From Dyadobacter sp. CY343 (GTDB lineage: Bacteria; Bacteroidota; Bacteroidia; Cytophagales; Spirosomataceae), in contig NZ_JAJUXK010000004.1 in the NCBI RefSeq assembly GCF_021390335.1, forward strand, positions 310,001 through 374,000: DNA of 64,000 nucleotides, read 5' to 3'. A model generated the notes under the pieces. It searched no databases. It was not told where the DNA came from and was given only the letters and a program-made list of their open reading frames with translations. Shown here one piece after another: positions 1-8,878 of the stretch (positions are counted from its first letter, which is position 1; each line of letters begins with the position of its first letter). Both the position numbers and the translations under genes were made by a program.

Positions 1-149
1 TCACTAATTTTTTCATGGTATTCAAGCAAAATGTCATTGCTCACTACCAGTTCAAACTCGCCAGCTCGGAGAGCGTCAAAAATGGGGCGGTACCTGGATT
101 TTAATGGAAGAGAGATCAGCAAAACGTTTGTATCCAGAACTATTTTCAT
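1..149 (-). CDS. PIN-domain toxin, partial (C-terminal part beyond window)
   Basis: The first 49 codons of a gene running off the left edge. The protein starts with ATG at 149-147 and opens with the PIN-domain nuclease signature (M-K-I-V-L-D-T-N-V-L-L), where the Asp of DTN is the first metal-binding acid. PIN toxins of VapC type cleave RNA, often tRNA. The ATG overlaps the stop of the antitoxin-like gene upstream (ATGA, 146-149), the tight coupling expected for a toxin-antitoxin pair. The remaining acidic residues lie outside the window, so activity cannot be judged. Confidence 0.8.
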   Translation of the reverse strand, partial: MKIVLDTNVLLISLPLKSRYRPIFDALRAGEFELVVSNDILLEYHEKIS

Positions 150-382
150 TTGGAAGTCTTGCTGCGAAGGTGTTCAGACTTCCAGGATTCAATCGTTTGG
201 TCGTTCCAGTCATTTTTCTCCCATAACTGATCCATTTCAATATCGATTTTTTGGGCGAAATAATCAGCCAGCATTTTGCGGATATCCCTCAGCTCATTTT
301 CTGAGACACTATAAGGATACAGCTTCAAGAGTTCTATTTGAAGATTGCTTAGCCGTGTCGGGATGGTTTGGGTCGATGCCAT
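146..382 (-). CDS. Antitoxin-like small protein paired with PIN toxin
   Basis: A 78-residue, charged, helix-rich protein with no signal peptide or membrane segment. I recognise no named DNA-binding fold in it. Its role as antitoxin is inferred from its size and from its stop codon overlapping the start of the PIN-domain gene (ATGA). Small helical proteins of this kind often precede PIN toxins in Bacteroidota. It is divergent from the GH2 gene at 441, with only 58 bases between them. Confidence 0.7.
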   Translation of the reverse strand: MASTQTIPTRLSNLQIELLKLYPYSVSENELRDIRKMLADYFAQKIDIEMDQLWEKNDWNDQTIESWKSEHLRSKTSK

Positions 383-440
383 TGCTAAATCTGTTTTTTC
401 AAAAATAACTTAAATCAATCTGAATTCCTTAACGCTTTTT

Positions 441-2471
441 ATGAACAATAAATTTAGAACGCTGCTTCTGATCATTGCTTGCTGGATCTCTCAAAACAGC
501 TTTGCGCAATACCATATTAAAGATCCCGGCGCGATATCGCTGAATGGGAACTGGATGTTTGTGCTTGACCCTGCCGAGCTCGGAATGTCGAATCAATGGT
601 ATAAAGAAGGCGTAGCCAAACCTTCCCGACAGGATATTGTAACTGTGCCGCATTGCTTCTCGGCGGATCCGCGCTATGAATTTTATACCGGAACAGCCTG
701 GTACCGTAAGTTCTTTCCCTGGAAACCAGCCTCGGGCAAACGGGTGATTTTGCATTTTGACGCGGCTTATTATAAGACAAATGTCTGGCTCAATGGACAG
801 CAAGTCGGCGAGCATGAAGGTGGATATACGCCATTTAGCTTTGATGTAACTTCTTTGCTGAAAGAAGGTAATAACGAGCTGGTGGTTGCGGTCAACAACA
901 ATACCTGGAAAACGAATACCATTCCGGGGGTAAAAGATAATGGCGATGTGAATGATGCTTTTGTCGGCTGGGTGAATTACGGCGGACTGATCCGGCCGGT
1001 GTACCTGACCATCGAGCCTGAGGTTTATGCTGAAAATATCAAGATTGAAACAACGCCGGATCTTGCCAAAAACAGTGCGAGCATCACTGCAAAAATTCGC
1101 GTGAAGAATGCATCTCCAAATGCGGCAACTCCCAAAATCGATTTCAATGTATTTCAGGATAAAAAACCTGTCACACTGAAATGGAAAACAAAACCGACCA
1201 GCATTCCGGCTGGCCAAACTGCCCTCATTGAAGCCGAAGCCAGCATTCCCGCCGCGCAAGTAAAACTCTGGGACCTTGACCAGCCAAACCTGTACGAACT
1301 AAAAGCAACAGCCGGTTCCGATTCGATCAGCTCGCATTTTGGAATACGAAAGATAGAAATCCGCGACGCGCAGATACTGCTTAATGGGAAACCGTTGAAA
1401 GTGGGCGGTGGCAATCGGGTGTTGGATTATCCGGGATTGGGTTCAATGGAGCCAGATTGGCTGGTGGAGAAAGATTTCCGTCTGATGAAAGAAGCCGGTA
1501 TGGAATTCCAGCGGCTCACGCATTACACGCCCGCTGAATACTATTACGATCTGGCCGATAAATACGGTATGCTGATCATCACCGAAGTGGGTAACTGGCA
1601 GCTTACCGGCAAGCAAATGGACAATGATTCTATGCGCGCCAATTTCAAATCCCAGTTCCGTGAAATGGCCGAGCGTGACTGGAACCACCCGAGTGTGATC
1701 GCGTACAGTGTTGGTAATGAATACCTTTCCGACAAGCCCGGCGGCCAGCGATGGACAAAAGACATGATCGCATTTGCCAGGGAGGTCGACCCTACCCGGC
1801 TCTATACTTTTGCCAGCATGCAGATCAATACACGGCCCGCAAAGCCGGAGGATGAAGCCAGCCAGTATGTGGATTTTGTGTCGGCTAACATTTATGGCGG
1901 GCACGCCAAAACTCTCGATCACATTCACAAATTATATCCCGATAAACCCGTCTTTATCAGCGAATGGGGCACGCGCTCGGACGGAAATGGCGGCGAGGCT
2001 TACCAGGCGCAGCACATCAGGGACGTAATTGCCGAAGTACGCAAAAGACCTTTTGTGGCTGCTACTTCATGGTGGACTTACAATGATTACCGCAGCAAAT
2101 TGTTTGGTACCAATGTAAACGGTTTTCGTCCCTGGGGAATAGTCGGTCCCGATCGTTCTCCCCGCCGCGCCTATAAGGTGCATCAGGACGAACTTTCGCC
2201 CCTGACGGTTGAAAAAGTAAGCTATAAGTCCGGCGAGCAAGGATATAACACATTGACAATTAAGGTAACAGCCCGCGCAGATTTCCCGGCTCGCAGGATA
2301 GCCGGCTACTACATTCAAACTTCAAACACAAAAGTCAGTATCCCTGAGCTAAACCCCGGCGAAAGCAAGGAAGTGGCTATTCCGGTTCTGGGCTTTGAAG
2401 GAAAAACACATATCTCGATCTATAAACCAACGGGTTTCCTGGCAATGGAGGCTGAGTTCGCATTGGAATAA
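441..2471 (+). CDS. Glycoside hydrolase family 2 protein (beta-glucuronidase/beta-galactosidase-like)
   Basis: A 676-residue exported glycosidase. Residues 1-22 form a signal peptide ending in S-F-A before Gln. A GH2 sugar-binding jelly roll (about 30-190), an Ig-like domain (about 190-300) and a TIM barrel (about 300-590) follow, with a further beta-rich tail. The acid/base Glu is E427 in the N-E motif after the S-V-G strand, and the nucleophile is E508 in I-S-E-W-G. Both catalytic residues are present. GH2 enzymes remove terminal beta-linked sugars or uronic acids with retention; the exact substrate cannot be read from the sequence. The next gene, a FAD oxidoreductase 39 bases downstream, is probably co-transcribed. 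Confidence 0.9.
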   Translation: MNNKFRTLLLIIACWISQNSFAQYHIKDPGAISLNGNWMFVLDPAELGMSNQWYKEGVAKPSRQDIVTVPHCFSADPRYEFYTGTAWYRKFFPWKPASGKRVILHFDAAYYKTNVWLNGQQVGEHEGGYTPFSFDVTSLLKEGNNELVVAVNNNTWKTNTIPGVKDNGDVNDAFVGWVNYGGLIRPVYLTIEPEVYAENIKIETTPDLAKNSASITAKIRVKNASPNAATPKIDFNVFQDKKPVTLKWKTKPTSIPAGQTALIEAEASIPAAQVKLWDLDQPNLYELKATAGSDSISSHFGIRKIEIRDAQILLNGKPLKVGGGNRVLDYPGLGSMEPDWLVEKDFRLMKEAGMEFQRLTHYTPAEYYYDLADKYGMLIITEVGNWQLTGKQMDNDSMRANFKSQFREMAERDWNHPSVIAYSVGNEYLSDKPGGQRWTKDMIAFAREVDPTRLYTFASMQINTRPAKPEDEASQYVDFVSANIYGGHAKTLDHIHKLYPDKPVFISEWGTRSDGNGGEAYQAQHIRDVIAEVRKRPFVAATSWWTYNDYRSKLFGTNVNGFRPWGIVGPDRSPRRAYKVHQDELSPLTVEKVSYKSGEQGYNTLTIKVTARADFPARRIAGYYIQTSNTKVSIPELNPGESKEVAIPVLGFEGKTHISIYKPTGFLAMEAEFALE

Positions 2472-2510
2472 GCACCTCGCTTTGAACCAGTGACATAAAA
2501 ATCTAACAAA

Positions 2511-4796
2511 ATGACACAAGAAGAAGCTTCTGCGAAAAGAACACCCAAAACCATTGAATCTGCGGCTGATTTGGTGATTGTAGGAGGAGGATTGACGGGT
2601 ACCTGCGCGGCCATTACTGCGGCGCGGGCAGGAATAAAAGTGACATTGATCCAGGACCGGCCGGTGCTCGGCGGAAACTGTTCGAGCGAAGTGCGGCTGT
2701 GGATCCTGGGCGCTACCTCTCACATGGGAAACAACAACCGCTGGGCGCGGGAAGGTGGCGTAATTGACGAGATTATGCTTGAAAATATCTACCGGAACCC
2801 CGATGGTAACCCGCTTATTTTCGATACTGTTTTGCTCGAAAAAGTGATTCAGGAGTCCAATATCACGCTGCTGCTCAACACTGCGGTTTTTGATTTGGAC
2901 AAAAAAACAGGTAATGGAAGTGAAAGTGACGAGATAGAGGTAGTGCATGCATTTTGCAGTCAGAATAGCACAAAATACCAAGTCTCCGCGCCATTGTTTT
3001 GTGACGCTTCGGGTGATGGAATTGTGGGCTTTCTGGCAGGCGCTGCATTCAGAATGGGCGCGGAATCAGCGGAGGAGTTTGGTGAAAAATTTGCGCCGGA
3101 TAAAGCCTACGGCGAGCTGCTGGGGCATTCCATGTATTTTTATTCCAAAGATGCGGGCCGCCCGGTGAAGTTCATCCCTCCCTCCTATGCATTGCAGGAT
3201 ATCACCGAGATTCCACGTTACAAGACTTTCAATCCCAAAGACTTTGGCTGTCGGCTCTGGTGGCTGGAATTTGGCGGTCGGTTGGATACCGTTCACGATA
3301 CCGAAAAGATCAAATGGGAACTTTGGAAGGTAGTATATGGTGCCTGGAACTACATTAAGAATTCGGGTGAATTTCCTGAATCGGAGAATATGACTTTGGA
3401 ATGGGTAGGTACCATTCCCGGTAAGCGCGAAAGTCGTCGGTTTGAGGGGGATTATATGCTGACACAGCAGGATGTGGTTGAGCAAAAAACGTTTGAAGAT
3501 ACAACTGCATTCGGCGGTTGGAGCCTGGATTTACACCCTGCCGACGGTGTTTATAGCGACCAATCGGGTTGTAATCAATGGCACAGCAAAGGCGTTTACA
3601 GCATTCCTTACCGTTGCTATTACAGTCGGAATATCAGTAACCTGTTTATTGCAGGCCGTATTATCAGTGCCACGCACGTTGCATTTGCGTCGACAAGGGT
3701 TATGGCAACGAGTGCAGTGGGCGGCCAGGCGGTTGGAATTGCGGCGGCTCTTGCGAAAAAATACAATTGCAGTCCCCGCGAAGTCGGAACGCAGCATTTG
3801 GAAGAATACCAACTGGAACTCTGGCGCTCAGGTCAGTATTTACCACAAACCCACATTGCAGATCCTGCTGACCTGGTTCAAAAAGCCAGAATTTCCGCGT
3901 CTTCCAGCCTGCATTTGTCCGAGCTTCCGGGCTCCGATATTTGGAATGTAATTGAACATTCAGTCGCGCAAATGCTGCCTGTTACTGCCTCAATACCTGC
4001 AATTACGATCCACATCGAAGCTTTGGAAGATACAGTGCTGGAAGTGGAACTGCGGAGAAGCAGTGAAGTTTTCAATCACACGCCGGATATTACGCTGGAA
4101 ACGAAATCAATTCCACTGTCGGCCGGGAAGCATGAAGTATCGCTGGACTGGTCGGCGGGTGTGGCGGAGGCTTGCTATGTTTTTATTTGTCTGATGAAAA
4201 ATGAGCTGCTGAAAGTGCAGTATTCTGACAAACGAGTGACAGGGATATTGACAGTTTTCAATGCTACAAATCCGGCTGTGTCCAACTATGGCAAGCAGGA
4301 ACCAACGGCGGACCTGGGCGTTGACACTTTCGAATTCTGGTGCCCGCAGCGCAGACCGGCGGGGCAAAATGTTGCATTTCGTTTGAGTGAACCGATCACT
4401 TTATTTGAACCAAAAAACCTTAAAAACGCACTCCACAGACCAATTTCCGCTCCAAATGCGTGGGTAGCGGATTTTACGGATGAAAATCCTTCCATAAAAA
4501 TTGAGTGGAACGAAAAAGTAACTGTTTCTAAAATCGAGCTGGTATTCGATACGGATTCAGATCACCCGATGGAAAACGTCATTTACGTGCACCCTGAAAC
4601 GGTAATGCCCTTTTGTGTAAGTGACCTGGAAATTGCTGATGGAAATGGGGCTGTTATTGGAAAGATCTCAGAAAACCATCAGACGAAGCAGACGATTTTC
4701 CTCGATAATCCGGTCAGTACCAAATCAATTCAAATAAAAATACTAAGTAAAAACGTGCACGTTCCTGCCGCGCTTTTTGAAATTCGCTGCTATTGA
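2511..4796 (+). CDS. FAD-dependent oxidoreductase with C-terminal beta-sandwich
   Basis: A 761-residue protein of the FAD-dependent oxidoreductase family typified by PF12831. A Rossmann dinucleotide motif (G-G-G-L-T-G, residues 25-30) is followed by the conserved G-G-N-C-S-S-E region near residue 54. A second FAD-contact region, G-R-I-I-S-A-T-H-V-A, lies near 380-390. The part after about 580 is beta-rich and may be a sugar-binding-like domain. There is no signal peptide, so it is probably cytoplasmic. Some relatives were once labelled xanthan lyase-like, but nothing here supports a lyase. Its place behind a secreted GH2 suggests oxidation of a sugar or sugar acid released by that enzyme, which is inference only. 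Confidence 0.8.
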   Translation: MTQEEASAKRTPKTIESAADLVIVGGGLTGTCAAITAARAGIKVTLIQDRPVLGGNCSSEVRLWILGATSHMGNNNRWAREGGVIDEIMLENIYRNPDGNPLIFDTVLLEKVIQESNITLLLNTAVFDLDKKTGNGSESDEIEVVHAFCSQNSTKYQVSAPLFCDASGDGIVGFLAGAAFRMGAESAEEFGEKFAPDKAYGELLGHSMYFYSKDAGRPVKFIPPSYALQDITEIPRYKTFNPKDFGCRLWWLEFGGRLDTVHDTEKIKWELWKVVYGAWNYIKNSGEFPESENMTLEWVGTIPGKRESRRFEGDYMLTQQDVVEQKTFEDTTAFGGWSLDLHPADGVYSDQSGCNQWHSKGVYSIPYRCYYSRNISNLFIAGRIISATHVAFASTRVMATSAVGGQAVGIAAALAKKYNCSPREVGTQHLEEYQLELWRSGQYLPQTHIADPADLVQKARISASSSLHLSELPGSDIWNVIEHSVAQMLPVTASIPAITIHIEALEDTVLEVELRRSSEVFNHTPDITLETKSIPLSAGKHEVSLDWSAGVAEACYVFICLMKNELLKVQYSDKRVTGILTVFNATNPAVSNYGKQEPTADLGVDTFEFWCPQRRPAGQNVAFRLSEPITLFEPKNLKNALHRPISAPNAWVADFTDENPSIKIEWNEKVTVSKIELVFDTDSDHPMENVIYVHPETVMPFCVSDLEIADGNGAVIGKISENHQTKQTIFLDNPVSTKSIQIKILSKNVHVPAALFEIRCY

Positions 4797-4892
4797 TTCG
4801 TAAAAATTCCAACATTCTGTTTTAGTTACTTTTCTGGTTTTGTAAAAATTCTTGGGAACATCTGCATGTTTAATATGTGCAGGTAAGGTTCC

Positions 4893-4923
4893 TTTGAATT
4901 TTAACAATTTGACTTTACCTTTG
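4893..4923 (+). promoter_or_regulatory. Bacteroidota-type promoter for TSUP transporter gene
   Basis: TTTG at 4893-4896, a 19-base spacer, then TACCTTTG at 4916-4923, an exact match to TAnnTTTG. Transcription would begin near 4930, about 35 bases before the TTG start at 4966. This supports a gene that truly begins here. Confidence 0.65.
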
Positions 4924-4965
4924 TCATCCTGAATTACTCTACCAGAATAGTATACTTAATAGACT

Positions 4966-6144
4966 TTGAAGGAAGCGGCGGATTTCACACCCTCATCGGA
5001 AACAGACTCAGCAAATGACTGGGAATCTCTGGACGTAGCGTACATTGCCAGTGGAGATCCGGCCGAAGACAGGCGATTGGCTGCATTGGCCAGGGAAAGA
5101 GGCCAGGTCGTTTATCTGCGCGATTTACCCGCTGAATCAGATGTGCGATTCAGCAAAATACCTGCTGGTCCTGTTGAGACCTGGGACAAACCTCATTCCA
5201 AGAATAATACAAAAACGCCCCTTACCTGGGAAACGCTCCAGCAGAAAGTTTGGGCTGCTACCATCCGGAAAAGAACGCGGACGGAAGTGGCGGTAAATAT
5301 CTTTTCCGCGATCGCATTGATGATCGTCGGTCACCTGCTATTTACGTTTTTCACCTACGACCGGCTTACGGTGCTTTGGGATGAGCTGGAACTGAATGAA
5401 AACTTCTTCTATTACGTCCTGGGCGGCTTTGTGGCGCAGATGATCGACGGTGCATTGGGTATGGCTTACGGGGTTACCGCGGCCACTTTTCTGCTGACTT
5501 TGGGCGTGCCGCCATCTGCGGTGAGCGCGAGTGTCCATAGTTCTGAGATATTCACCAGCGGGGTTTCGGGTTATATGCACCTTAAATTCGGGAATGTTAA
5601 CAGCAAGCTTTTCAAAAAGATCCTTTTCCCAGGTGTGCTGGGCGCTATCACCGGTGCTTATTTGCTCTCTACCCTCGAACAATATATTTACATAATCAAA
5701 CCTCTGGTAGCAGTTTACACGCTGATACTGGGAATTCTTATCATACAGAAAGCGTTAAAAAAGCGGGTTGAGAAAAAGCCTATCAGGAAGATCGGCTGGC
5801 TTGCGATGGCAGGTGGCACGCTGGATTCGATAGGCGGCGGAGGCTGGGGACCAATCGTTACTTCCACGCTGATCGCCCGGGGACGTCACCCGAAATATAC
5901 CATCGGCTCGGTAAACCTGGCCGAATTTTTCGTTTCGCTGGCAAGTTCTATTACATTCATCAGCATCATCGGATTTTCACACTGGCAGGTCGTTTTAGGA
6001 TTGATTTTGGGTGGAATGGTCGCCGCCCCCATCGCAGCAAACCTATCCCGCCGGTTACCGATTAAAACAATGATGATCATGGTCGGGACGATTGTTGTGA
6101 TCGTGAGTATACGGATTATTTATATGGTTTTGGCGGATTTGTAG
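4966..6144 (+). CDS. TSUP (TauE/SafE) family transporter with N-terminal siroheme-synthase-like remnant
   Basis: A 392-residue protein in two parts. Residues from about 115 on hold roughly eight hydrophobic helices with the duplicated TSUP features (G-A-L-G-M-A-Y-G-V and G-G-G-W-G-P-I), typical of sulfite, sulfate or taurine-derived anion transporters. Residues 1-100 are soluble. The stretch S-G-D-P-A-E-D-R-R-L-A followed by A-R-E-R-G-Q-V-V-Y resembles the middle of the NAD-binding domain of siroheme synthase (Met8/CysG-N), but the glycine-rich nucleotide loop is missing. The start is TTG at 4966. The first in-frame ATG would cut into a membrane helix, and a good promoter sits just upstream. 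Its position ahead of metZ and the cys genes fits a role in sulfur anion transport. Confidence 0.8.
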   Translation: MKEAADFTPSSETDSANDWESLDVAYIASGDPAEDRRLAALARERGQVVYLRDLPAESDVRFSKIPAGPVETWDKPHSKNNTKTPLTWETLQQKVWAATIRKRTRTEVAVNIFSAIALMIVGHLLFTFFTYDRLTVLWDELELNENFFYYVLGGFVAQMIDGALGMAYGVTAATFLLTLGVPPSAVSASVHSSEIFTSGVSGYMHLKFGNVNSKLFKKILFPGVLGAITGAYLLSTLEQYIYIIKPLVAVYTLILGILIIQKALKKRVEKKPIRKIGWLAMAGGTLDSIGGGGWGPIVTSTLIARGRHPKYTIGSVNLAEFFVSLASSITFISIIGFSHWQVVLGLILGGMVAAPIAANLSRRLPIKTMMIMVGTIVVIVSIRIIYMVLADL

Positions 6145-6285
6145 GGTATTTGCTGTTAGCTATTAGTATTTAGCTTCACTAGTGCCGGAAATCTATTTGA
6201 GCGAATTGAATTAATTGAAATAACAACAGTAAATAAGCCAAAAGCTAATAGCCAATAGCTAATAGCCAATAGCCAATAGCTTAAC
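6145..6285. repeat. Heptad GCTRTTA-type inverted repeat spacer
   Basis: Between the TSUP and metZ genes, GCTGTTA/GCTATTA-like 7-base units at about 6152-6175 face their reverse complement (AATAGCC/TAATAGC units) at about 6237-6282, with some 60 unrelated bases between. The arms can form a long hairpin. Related units recur at 8882-8983 and 13545-13616. Confidence 0.7.
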
Positions 6286-7473
6286 ATGAAAAAACAAACA
6301 AAAGCGATACGTACTCAAACCGGTAAAACGAAGTACCGGGAGCATTCGACACCACTATTTCTGACCAGCAGCTTCACATTTGAAAGTGCTGAGCAGGGCA
6401 AGGCGCTTTTTGAAGAAACCGAACCTGGGAATATTTACAGCCGGTTTTCTAACCCGACCGTGCAAGAGTTTGTGGACAAAGTCTGCATGCTGGAGGACTG
6501 TGAGGATGGCGTTGCTACTGCGACGGGGATGGCAGCGGTGTTTGCAAGTATGGCGGCTTTGTTGAAAACAGGAGATCATATCCTCGCTTGCCGCGCTTTG
6601 TTTGGCTCTGCACACCAGGTGATCACTCAGATTTTGAGCAAATGGGGTATTACACATACTTACCTCGATGCGGATGCTTCCGAGGCGGACTGGGAAGCGG
6701 CTGTTCAGCCAAATACCCGCATGATCTACCTCGAAACGCCTTCTAACCCAGGACTTGACCTGGTTGATCTGGCGATGATAGGTCGTATTTGCAAGAAACA
6801 CAATATTATTTTCAACGTCGATAACTGCTTTGCCTCACCTGCATTGCAAACTCCTGCCGACTTTGGTGCCGACCTTGTTTTGCATTCGGCTACCAAATTT
6901 ATGGACGGCCAGGGCCGCGTTTTGGGTGGTGTTGTTGTGGGTAAAAAAGAATACATCAAAGAGTTACGGTTCTTTTGTCGCCAAACGGGACCTTCGATGT
7001 CTCCGTTTAATGCCTGGGTTTTGAGCAAAAGTCTTGAAACTTTGAATCTAAGAATGGAAAAGCATTCATCGAATGCATTGCAACTGGCGCAGGCTTTGGA
7101 AAAACATCCTGACGTAAAGCAGGTTAAGTACCCTTTCCTGGAATCACATCCTCAGCACGAACTGGCCAAACAACAAATGAAGGCCGGCGGCGCGGTAGTT
7201 ACGATCGAGCTGGAAGGCGGTTTTGAAAGAGTAGCGGCCTTTATGGATGCATTGGAAATTGCGTCGCTCTCGTCGAACCTGGGTGATACTAGAACGATTG
7301 TAACGAATCCAAATACCACAACCCACGCAAAATTGAAGCCGGAAGAGAAGAAAGCGCTTGGAATTACGCCAGGTCTGATCCGAATTTCAGTTGGTTTGGA
7401 AGACATTGAAGACTTGATCGAAGATTTCACCCAGGCAGTCGAGGTGTCGGTGAAAAGTGATATATTGGAGTAG
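6286..7473 (+). CDS. metZ: O-acetyl/O-succinylhomoserine sulfhydrylase (Cys/Met metabolism PLP enzyme)
   Basis: A 395-residue enzyme of the trans-sulfuration PLP family. K204 in the motif S-A-T-K-F is the Schiff-base lysine, and the substrate-loop motif Y-S-R-F-S-N-P-T lies near residue 51. MetZ-type enzymes join sulfide to an activated homoserine, giving homocysteine. Context favours this over cystathionine gamma-synthase: the surrounding genes make sulfide, and a homoserine O-acetyltransferase (metX) lies at the right edge. Cystathionine gamma-lyase or synthase activity cannot be excluded from sequence alone. The gene is preceded by the heptad repeat spacer and followed 19 bases later by a UPF0175 antitoxin gene. 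Confidence 0.85.
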   Translation: MKKQTKAIRTQTGKTKYREHSTPLFLTSSFTFESAEQGKALFEETEPGNIYSRFSNPTVQEFVDKVCMLEDCEDGVATATGMAAVFASMAALLKTGDHILACRALFGSAHQVITQILSKWGITHTYLDADASEADWEAAVQPNTRMIYLETPSNPGLDLVDLAMIGRICKKHNIIFNVDNCFASPALQTPADFGADLVLHSATKFMDGQGRVLGGVVVGKKEYIKELRFFCRQTGPSMSPFNAWVLSKSLETLNLRMEKHSSNALQLAQALEKHPDVKQVKYPFLESHPQHELAKQQMKAGGAVVTIELEGGFERVAAFMDALEIASLSSNLGDTRTIVTNPNTTTHAKLKPEEKKALGITPGLIRISVGLEDIEDLIEDFTQAVEVSVKSDILE

Positions 7474-7492
7474 GAATTAAATTCTAAATGCA

Positions 7493-7720
7493 ATGAAAAC
7501 GGTAACCATTGACTTACCCGACTCTCTGGACACAGAAGAATTCGAAATTAAAATGCTCTTGGCAGGTCAACTTTATGAGCGAGGTAAAATTAGCCTAGGT
7601 CAAGCTGCTCAACTTGTTGGAATAAGTAAACGATCTTTCATAGAGATCATGGGAAGATTTGGATTTTCCATGTTCAGCGATTCGATCGAAGATTTATATA
7701 AGGACATTGCCAATGCATAG
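7493..7720 (+). CDS. UPF0175 family antitoxin
   Basis: A 75-residue protein of the UPF0175 family, recognised from the opening V-T-I-D-L-P-D-S-L and the helix-turn-helix-like core G-K-I-S-L-G-Q-A-A-Q-L-V-G-I-S. Family members pair with PIN-domain toxins carrying DUF3368 and are thought to neutralise and autoregulate them. The stop codon (7718-7720) overlaps the original toxin start ATG at 7713-7715. The antitoxin reading frame is intact whereas the toxin is broken. Confidence 0.85.
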   Translation: MKTVTIDLPDSLDTEEFEIKMLLAGQLYERGKISLGQAAQLVGISKRSFIEIMGRFGFSMFSDSIEDLYKDIANA

Positions 7721-8177
7721 TTCAGTAAGTAATCTCTGATTCCAGTTGTGTTATTTTATTTACTAAGATTGCCGAACTGGATATATTGAGAGCCGTCTAC
7801 GATCACATCTATGTTACACGAGAGATAGCTGCGGAGGTTGGGAGTGCTCTGCCTGAGTGGGTAGAAATCAAAGATGTTCACAACAAAGCGTTGCAAACAT
7901 CTTTTGAAGAGACCTTGGACATTGGAGAGGCTTCTGCGCTAGCATTAGCATTTGAAATTCCGGACTGCACCGTAATTCTAGACGATATGAAGGCGAGGAA
8001 GTCTGCGGAGAAGCTGAATATCCGGGTAACCGGTAGTATTGGAGTAATCCTAAATGCAAAAAAAAAGGCAAAATACCATCTGTAAAAGCTGTGTTCGAAA
8101 AAATACGCAAGACCAACTTTCGGATCAGCGACCGAATAATTAATGAGGCAATCAAAGCTGCCGACGAATCACCATGA
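7713..8177 (+). pseudogene. DUF3368/PIN toxin broken by two frameshifts
   Basis: The toxin starts with ATG at 7713, overlapping the antitoxin stop, but reads only eight codons to a TGA at 7737-7739. The cause is visible: GTAA at 7725-7728 is duplicated at 7729-7732. Removing one copy restores M-H-S-S-V-I-S-D-S-S-C, the expected PIN start with its metal-binding Asp. The main body (about 7733-8057) is well kept, with D-I-G-E-A-S-A-L-A and V-I-L-D-D. A second break lies in a run of nine A at 8058-8066. One more A restores G-K-I-P-S-V-K-A-V and a C-terminus ending at TGA 8175-8177, which overlaps the cysH ATG. Without slippage or recoding the toxin should be inactive. Confidence 0.85.
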
Positions 8178-8878
8178 ACGAAGCAATAATGTCATCTTTA
8201 AACGCGGCCATTGAAGGGAAGAACGAAATAGAGTCGCTGGCGATACTGGCGGATCTGTTTCCCGGGCAGGTTGTGTTTTCAACCAGTCTGGGATATGAGG
8301 ATCAGGTTATTACTGATTTGATTTTAAAGAATAACCTGGACATTACCATCTTCACACTCGACACCGGCAGGCTTTTCAGCGAAACTTATATGACGCTGCA
8401 AAAGACTAATAACCGTTACGACACGAAGATCAAAGTATACTACCCACAAACCCAGGCAGCTGAGGAACTGGTGAGCACAAAGGGACCTTTGAGCTTTTAC
8501 GATTCTGTGGAAAACAGAAAAGAATGCTGCTTTATCCGCAAAGTGGAACCTCTGAACCGCGCATTGAAAGGCGCAAAGATCTGGGTAACTGGCATCAGGG
8601 CGGAGCAGTCGGGAAACCGTCAGGGAATGGAGCGGCTTGAAGCTGATGAAGCGCATAACCTTGTTAAGTTCCACCCAATTCTGGACTGGTCTTTTGAGGA
8701 AGTAAAACATTACGTTAAATCAAACGGGATCCCTTATAATCCACTGCATGACAGGGGATTTGTGAGCATTGGCTGCGCGCCTTGTACCCGGGCGATCCAG
8801 GAAGGTGAAGATTTCCGCGCCGGTCGCTGGTGGTGGGAAGACGAGTCGAAGAAAGAATGCGGACTGCATGCGAAGTAG
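8174..8878 (+). CDS. cysH: Phosphoadenylyl/adenylyl-sulfate reductase
   Basis: A 234-residue sulfonucleotide reductase that turns activated sulfate (APS or PAPS) into sulfite using thioredoxin. The catalytic tail motif E-C-G-L-H is at 228-232, with the nucleophile C229. The Cys pairs C118-C119 and C201/C204 are the ligands of a [4Fe-4S] cluster, which marks the APS-reducing branch. No APS kinase is visible in the window, which agrees. The ATG at 8174 overlaps the last stop of the broken toxin; a second ATG at 8189 is an equally plausible start. Confidence 0.92.
   Translation: MNEAIMSSLNAAIEGKNEIESLAILADLFPGQVVFSTSLGYEDQVITDLILKNNLDITIFTLDTGRLFSETYMTLQKTNNRYDTKIKVYYPQTQAAEELVSTKGPLSFYDSVENRKECCFIRKVEPLNRALKGAKIWVTGIRAEQSGNRQGMERLEADEAHNLVKFHPILDWSFEEVKHYVKSNGIPYNPLHDRGFVSIGCAPCTRAIQEGEDFRAGRWWWEDESKKECGLHAK

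Noticed and set aside
429..1259. 276-codon frame antisense to the GH2 gene
   Set aside because: The plus-strand frame carries clear GH2 catalytic motifs; the antisense product has none.
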